Positions 6,247-11,235 of a stretch of 11,235 nt of DNA are shown here, in pieces. The notes below the pieces were generated by a model. It had not been told where the DNA came from. It ran no database searches and was given only the letters and a program-made list of their open reading frames with translations. Position 1 is the stretch's first letter, and each line of letters begins with the position of its first letter. Position numbers and translations under genes: made by a program. The DNA is from Candidatus Pacearchaeota archaeon (GTDB lineage Archaea; Nanobdellota; Nanobdellia; Pacearchaeales; GW2011-AR1): positions 1-11,235 of the forward strand of contig JAGVWR010000003.1 in assembly GCA_018304205.1 (NCBI GenBank), written 5' to 3'.

Positions 6247-7485
6247 ATGGAATTTATATTAAAGAATGCTCAATTAAAAGAAATAGATAAAGAAATATTT
6301 GCTTTGAATAAAGAGTATGGAATGGCACTCGAATCTCTAAATAAACTTCCAAATATATATGCTGCAAAGGAGATTATAAAAAATATTGACAAATTAAGGA
6401 AGAAAATTGTAAAATTAAATCTTGATGACGAGTTTGATATTCTTTATGTGAAGAATTCTTTGTATAATTTTGAAGCACAGGAGGCTTATTTGGAGTATTT
6501 TACAACTGCTGAGAAAGAGGATATTGATGGCTTGATGAAGAAAGAATTGGGAGATGATATAATAGATGTACTGAAGAGAAATTGTCAGAGTTTCGATTAT
6601 AAGGCTTTTTGGGAATATTATTTATCATATCAGGAGTATACTTATAGAAAAATTCCTTCTGATGATGAAGCAATAAGAGAGACATTGAAAAAAATATTGG
6701 CAGATTTGAAGAAGGATACTGTGAATTATGCTGCTGAATTCTTTAATTTTCCAAAAGATTATCAGTTTGATTTGATTTTGGGACAGCCTTATTCAAGAGG
6801 AGCTTATTTTCACCCTACAAATAGAAGAATGGAAGTTTCTCCTGAAAAGTTTTTTGTTTTTAAAAATGGAGAGAAGATAAAGATAAATAATTGTATTGCA
6901 ATTTCCGTTTTGTTTCACGAACTCGTTGGACATGGAAGACATGAAATAAATTCAAGAAATTTACCTTTAGCTTTACAAAATAATTCAATTAATGTTGCTT
7001 TGTCTCCTACGCATATTCATGCTGAAGGAGTTTCTCAGATTTGTAAGGATGATGCAATAGACTTTATGAAGAAATATAAAGATAAATATAATATTGAAGA
7101 TGATTTTATAAAGCAAGAATATTTGTCTAAAATTTCAGAAAGTGCAATGAGTTTTTGGGTATATTATCAATATTTACAAATGAAAAAGCTGGAAAATGAT
7201 GATTTTAATGTTGAAGAAGAATTTAAGAAAGTAAGTAATAATCATGGAATGTATTTGCTTTATTCAACATTAAAAGAATCTCCCATTTCATGTATTAGAA
7301 ATGCTAATTATGTTGCTGGACTAGAATATATGAATAATTTGCTTGATGATTTAAAAAAAGAATTTGGAGAGGAATATTTTGAGAAAAATAGGGCTTTGAT
7401 AAATCAAGCTATTTCTTATGGACTGTGGCATTTTAAAGTTCTGCCTGATTTTGTAAGATTATTTTTGAAAAGGCATAAAAAATAA
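6247..7485 (+). CDS. Zinc metallopeptidase with HEXXGH motif
   Basis: This 412-residue protein lacks a signal peptide and is probably cytosolic. Residues 224-229 read HELVGH followed by Gly, the HEXXGH zinc motif typical of dipeptidyl-peptidase III (family M49), which has one residue more than the common HEXXH. H224 and H229 would bind zinc, E225 would be the base, and E260 in HIHAEGVSQ, 31 residues downstream, is the best third ligand, as in gluzincins. The N-terminal ~160 residues are charged and helical; the C-terminal half is helical with conserved-looking SFWVYYQYLQMKK. At 412 residues it is much shorter than classical DPP III (over 500), and the usual EEXXAE motif is absent, so it is likely a separate family. 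The substrate is unknown. Confidence 0.7.
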   Translation: MEFILKNAQLKEIDKEIFALNKEYGMALESLNKLPNIYAAKEIIKNIDKLRKKIVKLNLDDEFDILYVKNSLYNFEAQEAYLEYFTTAEKEDIDGLMKKELGDDIIDVLKRNCQSFDYKAFWEYYLSYQEYTYRKIPSDDEAIRETLKKILADLKKDTVNYAAEFFNFPKDYQFDLILGQPYSRGAYFHPTNRRMEVSPEKFFVFKNGEKIKINNCIAISVLFHELVGHGRHEINSRNLPLALQNNSINVALSPTHIHAEGVSQICKDDAIDFMKKYKDKYNIEDDFIKQEYLSKISESAMSFWVYYQYLQMKKLENDDFNVEEEFKKVSNNHGMYLLYSTLKESPISCIRNANYVAGLEYMNNLLDDLKKEFGEEYFEKNRALINQAISYGLWHFKVLPDFVRLFLKRHKK

Positions 7486-7503
7486 ATTTATAGTATACAA
7501 ATC

Positions 7504-7511
7504 TATAAATA
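7504..7511 (+). promoter_or_regulatory. TATA box of the 7533 gene
   Basis: TATAAATA begins 29 nt before the ATG at 7533, with the same octamer and spacing as at 6218 and 7973. It predicts a leaderless transcript. Confidence 0.6.
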
Positions 7512-7532
7512 AACTTAAGATCTAAATTTTTA

Positions 7533-7967
7533 ATGAGTTTTACATATATGACTCTTACAGATAAGGCCAACTATTTTGGAGTAGATGTTAAATTAACCAG
7601 TGCTTTAGGAAGTTTAGAAAAAATTCTAAAACCTAACGAGTTAAATGGACTGGAACTGTTGGATAAAGAAAGATTGGATTATCTTGCAGACTTATGGGCT
7701 TCTCTCTATGAAGTTAAAGATCACGATTATAAAAATGAATTTGAACCAACATTAATTACAGAATTAAGACCACTCTTTTATAGAACGTTAATTAATGTGA
7801 AATTTCCAGATAATAAAGAGATTATAAGAAAAGTTCCAAGATATCTTAAACTTGAAAAAGTTGAACTGGAAGAGGGTATAGCTGTGAAAGTTGGGCAAGT
7901 TTATTCGAGAATGCATGATTCTATATTTTCAGCTTTGAATGTTGATCATGAAGAAGATGACGATTAG
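7533..7967 (+). CDS. Hypothetical protein with acidic C-terminus
   Basis: I do not recognise this 144-residue protein. It has no membrane segment or cysteine motif. The first ~60 residues look helical (LTSALGSLEKILKPNELNGLELLDKERLDYLADLW). The middle (VKFPDNKEIIRKVPRYLKLEKVELEEGIAVKVGQVYSRMHDSI) looks like strands plus a helix, and the protein ends in a run of acidic residues (HEEDDD). It has its own TATA box, and the following NAC promoter begins inside its last codons. The acidic tail could contact basic proteins or ribosomes, but that is only a guess from composition. Confidence 0.6.
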   Translation: MSFTYMTLTDKANYFGVDVKLTSALGSLEKILKPNELNGLELLDKERLDYLADLWASLYEVKDHDYKNEFEPTLITELRPLFYRTLINVKFPDNKEIIRKVPRYLKLEKVELEEGIAVKVGQVYSRMHDSIFSALNVDHEEDDD

Positions 7968-7980
7968 AAAACTATAAATA
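7963..7980 (+). promoter_or_regulatory. Promoter of the NAC gene (18-nt repeat copy 2)
   Basis: ATTAGAAAACTATAAATA is identical to 6208-6225. The TATA box TATAAATA (7973-7980) begins 29 nt before the ATG at 8002, and the TAG stop of the preceding gene is embedded in it. Confidence 0.65.
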
Positions 7981-8001
7981 AGACTTTATTTTTAGGGAAA
8001 T

Positions 8002-8346
8002 ATGTTAGGAGGGTTAGGAGGACTTGGAGGAATGAATCCAGGCAAGATGAAGGCCATGATGAAACAACTTGGTATAAACCAGGAAGAAATAGAGGCAGAT
8101 AGAGTTATAATTGAAAAAAGTGAAGGTAGAATAATTATTGATAAACCAAATGTACAGAAAGTGACTATGCAAGGCCAGGTAAGTTGGCAAATTACAGGAG
8201 AATCAAGAGAAGAAGAAATAGGAATAAAGGAAAGCGACGTACTATTAGTAATGGAAAAAACAGGAAAGAGTAAAGAGAAAGCAATAAAAGCATTACAAGA
8301 GACCAATGGAGATATTGCAGAAGCTATTATTAAATTAAGTGAATAA
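8002..8346 (+). CDS. nac: Nascent polypeptide-associated complex protein (archaeal NAC-alpha)
   Basis: This 114-residue protein has the archaeal NAC layout: a Gly-rich N-terminus and basic segment (NPGKMKAMMKQLGI), the NAC beta-sandwich (about residues 30-68: RVIIEKSEGRIIIDKPNVQKVTM continuing to WQITG), and a C-terminal UBA domain (about 75-112: ESDVLLVMEKTGKSKEKAIKAL through AEAIIKLSE). Archaeal NAC forms homodimers that bind ribosomes and shield nascent chains. The length is normal for the family. It has its own leaderless-type promoter. The aminopeptidase gene starts 13 bp downstream, which links co-translational folding with peptide trimming at least by position. Confidence 0.95.
   Translation: MLGGLGGLGGMNPGKMKAMMKQLGINQEEIEADRVIIEKSEGRIIIDKPNVQKVTMQGQVSWQITGESREEEIGIKESDVLLVMEKTGKSKEKAIKALQETNGDIAEAIIKLSE
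8331..8338 (+). promoter_or_regulatory. Possible TATA box of the M29 aminopeptidase
   Basis: TAAATTAA, inside the 3' end of the NAC gene, starts 29 nt before the ATG at 8360. No Shine-Dalgarno lies in the 13-bp gap, which favours an own leaderless transcript over pure read-through. Confidence 0.35.
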
Positions 8347-8359
8347 AAAATAAGTTAAA

Positions 8360-9565
8360 ATGAATTATCAACCATCAAAGGAGATTTTAGATAAATATGC
8401 AAGTGTTCTTGTGAACTATGGGCTTAATGGGTGTAAAGGGATAAAAAAAGGGGATGTTGTTTTCTTGCAGGTGCCAGAATGTGCTAAACCAATGCTCTTT
8501 GCGTTAAGGAAGGCAGTATTAAAATCTGGAGGATATCCTATAATTCAATATATTCCAGATGGGTTTTCAAGAGAGTTTTATGAAATTGCTAGTGATGATC
8601 AGTTGACTTTTTTTCCTGCAAAATTGCTTAGGGGAAGAATTGACCAGATAGATCATATAATTTCTATTGAAGCAGAAGAAAATCCTACGGAACTAAAAGG
8701 GATAGATCCTAAAAAAATAATGAAGTCAAGTAAGGCTTTCAAACCTTATATGGAGTGGAGGACGAAAAAAGAAAATGAGGGAAAATTTACATGGACTTTA
8801 GCTCTATATGGGACGGAAGCAATGGCCAAGGAAGCTGGATTAAATTTGGAAGAATATTGGGAACAGATAATTAAAGCATGTTATTTAGATGAAGAAGATC
8901 CTATAAATAAATGGAAGGAAATAAAAAAAGAAATTGAAAGGATAAAGAAAAAACTTGATAGTTTAAAGATAGAGAAACTCAGAATTAAGGGAGAAAAAAC
9001 AGATTTAGTTGTTGGACTTGGGAAAAATAGGAAGTGGCTTGGAGGGGACGGAATGAATATACCAAGTTTTGAAGTTTATATTTCTCCAGATTACAGGAAG
9101 ACAGAAGGGCATATACAATTTACAGAACCGCTATATAGTTATGGAAACTTGATAAAAAATGTTTATTTAGAATTTAAGAATGGGAAAGTTACGAAGGCAA
9201 GTGCAAGTGAAGGAGAGGAAGTTTTAAAAGAGATGATTGCAACGGATGAAGGTTCTTCCAGAATAGGAGAATTGTCTATGACTGATTTTAGATTATCAAG
9301 AATTACAAAATTTATGGCTACAACATTATTTGATGAAAATGTTGGAGGAAAATATGGAAATACACATTTAGCTTTAGGAAAGGCATACAGAGACTCTTAT
9401 ATTAGTGATCCGAGTAAAGTGCCTGAAAAGAATTGGGATAAAATGGGATATAACGATTCTGTTGTTCATACAGATATAGTACAAACGTCAAATAGAGAGG
9501 TAACGGCCTATTTGGAAGATGGAAAAGAAATTGTGATATATAAAGATGGGAAGTTTACGATATAA
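8360..9565 (+). CDS. M29-family aminopeptidase (AmpT/AmpS/PepS type)
   Basis: This 401-residue protein is a member of the thermophilic metallo-aminopeptidase family M29. All six dinuclear metal ligands known from Thermus AmpT are visible at nearly the same spacing: E238 (PSFEVYISPD), E304 (SSRIGELSM), H336 (NTHLALGKAY), Y343, H370 and D372 (VVHTDIV). It should remove N-terminal residues from peptides in the cytosol using two divalent metals. The N-terminal half (about 1-200) carries the family's alpha/beta domain (KKGDVVFLQVPE...SGGYPIIQY), and a charged helical hairpin sits near residues 180-215. Length is normal for the family. It follows NAC by 13 bp, suggesting a proteostasis pair. Confidence 0.9.
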   Translation: MNYQPSKEILDKYASVLVNYGLNGCKGIKKGDVVFLQVPECAKPMLFALRKAVLKSGGYPIIQYIPDGFSREFYEIASDDQLTFFPAKLLRGRIDQIDHIISIEAEENPTELKGIDPKKIMKSSKAFKPYMEWRTKKENEGKFTWTLALYGTEAMAKEAGLNLEEYWEQIIKACYLDEEDPINKWKEIKKEIERIKKKLDSLKIEKLRIKGEKTDLVVGLGKNRKWLGGDGMNIPSFEVYISPDYRKTEGHIQFTEPLYSYGNLIKNVYLEFKNGKVTKASASEGEEVLKEMIATDEGSSRIGELSMTDFRLSRITKFMATTLFDENVGGKYGNTHLALGKAYRDSYISDPSKVPEKNWDKMGYNDSVVHTDIVQTSNREVTAYLEDGKEIVIYKDGKFTI

Positions 9566-9579
9566 TTGGAATAGGCAAA

Positions 9580-9587
9580 TATATTAA
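9580..9587 (+). promoter_or_regulatory. TATA box of the 9609 gene
   Basis: TATATTAA begins 29 nt before the ATG at 9609, in the 43-bp gap after the aminopeptidase. It predicts leaderless mRNA. Confidence 0.55.
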
Positions 9588-9608
9588 TTTTGAAAGCACT
9601 AGAAAAGT

Positions 9609-10091
9609 ATGGAGAATATACACAAGGAGTTTCTTGAAAGTCTAATAGAAATTGAAAAATTATGGAAAAGCGCAGATCATATAGTGTATGTGACTTTACC
9701 TGTTGTTAAGGATCCTAAACTGTTATTGACCGCTTTAAATGATTTGCATATATTTATGATAAAAAGTATATCCCTAATATTGAAATTTGAGTATTTTTAC
9801 AAGAGAGTAATATTACATGAAGATTCAAAAAAGAATTTGGAAGAATTTTTTAGGAAATGTGCAGGAAAGTATGGTTTAAACGGAGAGGATATTGAAAGCA
9901 TAAGAGAAATTATTATGCTTGGAAAGAAGCATAAAGAATCAGGATTTGAGATAGCCAAAGATAATAGGGTATTGATTTTTGATGATGAGTATGGAAAAAG
10001 TGAATTAAATAAGGAAAAATTGAAGAATTTTATAGCTGTTGGGAGAAAAATCTTAGAAAACACTAACAAGAATTTAAAGAGCTTTTTTTAG
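9609..10091 (+). CDS. Small helical protein, SADH-motif family, member 1
   Basis: This 160-residue, charged and mostly helical protein has no named function known to me, though sequences like it are familiar from DPANN-type genomes, often beside a second member. After a short helix comes SADHIVYVTLPVVKD (residues 21-35), then a long hydrophobic helix (LLTALNDLHIFMIKSISLILKFEYFYKRV), a helical middle, a likely strand pair (NRVLIFDDEYGKSELN) and a final helix (EKLKNFIAVGRKIL). The next gene has the same order of elements. The fold layout recalls HEPN-type helical bundles, but the R-X4-6-H RNase motif is not seen. It precedes a MinD gene, with the second member between them. Confidence 0.7.
   Translation: MENIHKEFLESLIEIEKLWKSADHIVYVTLPVVKDPKLLLTALNDLHIFMIKSISLILKFEYFYKRVILHEDSKKNLEEFFRKCAGKYGLNGEDIESIREIIMLGKKHKESGFEIAKDNRVLIFDDEYGKSELNKEKLKNFIAVGRKILENTNKNLKSFF
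10083..10089 (+). terminator. T7 run at the end of the 9609 gene
   Basis: Seven T residues cover the last codons and first stop base of the 9609 gene. This could act as an archaeal U-tract terminator, separating it from the promoter immediately downstream. The evidence is composition only. Confidence 0.25.
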
Positions 10092-10105
10092 AAAGCTATA
10101 TAAAG
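10088..10105 (+). promoter_or_regulatory. Promoter-like element upstream of the 10156 gene
   Basis: TTAGAAAGCTATATAAAG closely resembles the 18-nt promoter repeat at 6208 and 7963 and likewise contains the upstream TAG stop. Its TATA box TATATAAA (10097-10104) predicts a start near 10126, leaving about 30 nt of leader. A GAGG (10141-10144) lies 11 nt before the ATG at 10156. Confidence 0.5.
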
Positions 10106-10155
10106 GAGAACGTCTTTAAAAAAATTCAAGTGTATCTTAAGAGGGATGACTATTT

Positions 10156-10581
10156 ATGGAGAGAATAATTAAGGAAAAGATTAGTGCTGATCATCTGTTA
10201 TATGTAAGTTTAAAGTACACTAAGACGTGTGATGTTATCATCAATTTGCTTCTTAGGTGGAAGTATATGATAGAACTAGCTATGGAGAAGCTTGTTGAAC
10301 AGGCTAAGAAACAGAAGAAGTGGAAGCCAGTTCCTGATGCGCCTAGAGCGAAACTTGTGCAACTTAAAAAAATTTACGCTGATGATGCAATGTTGTGCGA
10401 AGTTTTTACTTTATACGAACTCTTTAGAGATATTGAAACTCTTGAGAAAGTGAGGGAAAGCGAGTTTAGAAAAGGGGTAAATCTTAAGGTAACTTATAGA
10501 AATGAGATTATTAATATTAATTTAGATAAGCTTAAGGAATATTCCACTTTATTAGAAAAGTTTATAAGCTCTCTGAAATAA
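10156..10581 (+). CDS. Small helical protein, SADH-motif family, member 2
   Basis: This 141-residue protein is a distant relative of the preceding gene product. SADHLLYVSLKYTKT (residues 10-24) matches SADHIVYVTLPVVKD there. Both continue with a long helix and a helical middle, and end with a strand pair (LKVTYRNEIINI) and a C-terminal helix (LDKLKEYSTLLEKFISSL). The middle holds a basic, Pro-containing segment (KKQKKWKPVPDAPRAK, about 53-68) that could bind nucleic acid or an acidic partner. No catalytic motif is visible. Unlike most genes here it appears leadered, with GAGG at 10141. It lies 40 bp before the MinD gene. A heteromer with the 9609 product is the simplest idea; function unknown. 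Confidence 0.7.
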   Translation: MERIIKEKISADHLLYVSLKYTKTCDVIINLLLRWKYMIELAMEKLVEQAKKQKKWKPVPDAPRAKLVQLKKIYADDAMLCEVFTLYELFRDIETLEKVRESEFRKGVNLKVTYRNEIININLDKLKEYSTLLEKFISSLK

Positions 10582-10592
10582 CCTCTTTTACT

Positions 10593-10600
10593 TTAAAATT
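10593..10600 (+). promoter_or_regulatory. Possible TATA box of the MinD-like gene
   Basis: TTAAAATT starts 29 nt before the ATG at 10622, within TTTAAAATTTATTA. It is a weak box, and read-through from the 10156 gene is equally possible. Confidence 0.35.
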
Positions 10601-10621
10601 TATTATGGAAAAGAGACAAAG

Positions 10622-11235
10622 ATGGTTAAACTTATTACGATAACTTCTGGGAAAGGCGGCGTTGGGAAGACTACTACTGCAATTAATCTTGCTGCTGCTT
10701 TGAATAATTTTGGCAAAGAAGTTATTGTTTTAGACGCAAATTTGACTACTCCCAATATAGGTTTACATTTAGGTGCTCCGATTGTTCCAGTTAGCTTGAA
10801 TCATGTTTTATCGGGAAAGGCGGACATTGTTGATGCAATTTATGAACACGAATCTGGTACAAAGATAATTCCGAGTTCTTTATCTGTTAAAGAACTTAGG
10901 AAAACAAATAATAATAGCGGAAAGCTTAAGGATATTGGAAAGAAACTAAAGAGAATGGGAGATTATATTATTTTTGATTCTGCTGCGGGTCTTGGAGATG
11001 AAGCTATTTGTGCTATAGAAGCGGCTGATGAGTTAATAATTGTGACTAATCCAGAAATACCTGCTGTTACAGACGCTTTGAAAACTGCTAAATTAATAGA
11101 GCAACTTGGAAAGCCGATTAGGGGAGTGATTGTTACTCGCTCGACTGGAAGCAGGGTACAAATGCCAATTTCAAATATAAGTGATATGCTTGAACTTCCA
11201 ATACTTGGAGTTGTTCCTGAAGACAAAAATGTTCC
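10622..11235 (+). CDS. minD: MinD/ParA-family P-loop ATPase, N-terminal part (3' truncated)
   Basis: The frame runs from ATG 10622 to the window edge, giving 204 complete residues. It begins with the deviant Walker A motif SGKGGVGKTTT (residues 9-19), including the signature lysine K11. The switch I-like aspartate sits in VIVLDANLTTPNIGLHLG, and the Walker B/switch II in YIIFDSAAGLGDEA around D119. VTNPEIPAVTDALK is the usual MinD segment. These ATPases dimerise on ATP and position proteins at membranes or on DNA. Archaeal genomes often carry several MinD paralogues with roles in cell organisation or motility. The C-terminus, where any membrane-targeting helix would be, lies outside the window. 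The upstream small-protein pair may be functionally linked. Confidence 0.9.
   Translation, partial: MVKLITITSGKGGVGKTTTAINLAAALNNFGKEVIVLDANLTTPNIGLHLGAPIVPVSLNHVLSGKADIVDAIYEHESGTKIIPSSLSVKELRKTNNNSGKLKDIGKKLKRMGDYIIFDSAAGLGDEAICAIEAADELIIVTNPEIPAVTDALKTAKLIEQLGKPIRGVIVTRSTGSRVQMPISNISDMLELPILGVVPEDKNV

Noticed and set aside
7992..8306. Minus-strand frame of 104 residues opposite NAC
   Set aside because: NAC is unmistakable on the plus strand. The antisense frame arises from its Gly/Lys/Glu codons.
9797..10069. Minus-strand frame of 90 residues opposite the 9609 gene
   Set aside because: Its Ser/Phe/Leu-rich translation is typical of the antisense of a Lys-rich gene. The plus frame has a promoter and a paralogue next door.
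9609..10581. HEPN-type toxin RNase pair
   Set aside because: The helical layout is suggestive, but the R-X4-6-H catalytic motif is not seen in either protein and no nucleotidyltransferase antitoxin is adjacent.
10963..11226. Minus-strand frame of 87 residues opposite MinD
   Set aside because: The plus strand encodes Walker B/switch motifs of MinD across this interval.

Overview
The window is AT-rich archaeal DNA. A 57-residue archaeal Sec61-beta/SecG, an archaeal NAC with a UBA tail, an archaeal-type MinD and an AbrB-PhoU fusion all point to Archaea. Small genes, dense packing and helical proteins of unknown function suggest a DPANN lineage (Woesearchaeota/Pacearchaeota-like). The phylum is an inference; no rRNA is present to settle it.

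Layout. 1-267 is the 3' end of an endonuclease III gene that lacks the Fe-S cysteines. It converges with, and overlaps by 47 bp, a stand-alone response-regulator receiver gene (221-658, minus). Divergent from the receiver are Sec61-beta (728-901) and a double zinc-ribbon protein (912-1196). A kinase-fold protein (1268-2698) converges with an AbrB-PhoU regulator (2684-3583, minus; 15 bp overlap). A 109-bp divergent promoter region holding two perfect inverted repeats separates that regulator from a translationally coupled two-gene operon (3693-5716): a conserved protein of unknown function and an ARPP-1-like protein. Then come an orphan gene (5769-6212), an HEXXGH zinc peptidase (6247-7485), another orphan (7533-7967), NAC (8002-8346) and an M29 aminopeptidase (8360-9565). 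The right end carries two related small helical proteins (9609-10091, 10156-10581) and a MinD-type ATPase cut by the window edge (10622 onward).

Expression logic. For 11 genes, a TATA-like octamer starts 29 nt before the A of the start codon, so the transcript should begin at or within a few bases of the ATG (leaderless). Eight of these boxes are convincing; those at 680, 8331 and 10593 are weaker. Genes inside operons instead carry a GAGG-type Shine-Dalgarno. The kinase and the second small helical protein appear to be leadered exceptions.

Functional themes. One is proteostasis and secretion: Sec61-beta, NAC, two metallopeptidases. The other is signalling and regulation: receiver, kinase, AbrB-PhoU. 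The most promising uncharacterised units are the 3693-5716 operon with its palindromic control region, and the paired small proteins next to MinD. No tRNA, rRNA, CRISPR, insertion sequence or other mobile element was seen, and no gene-free stretch exceeds 300 bases.
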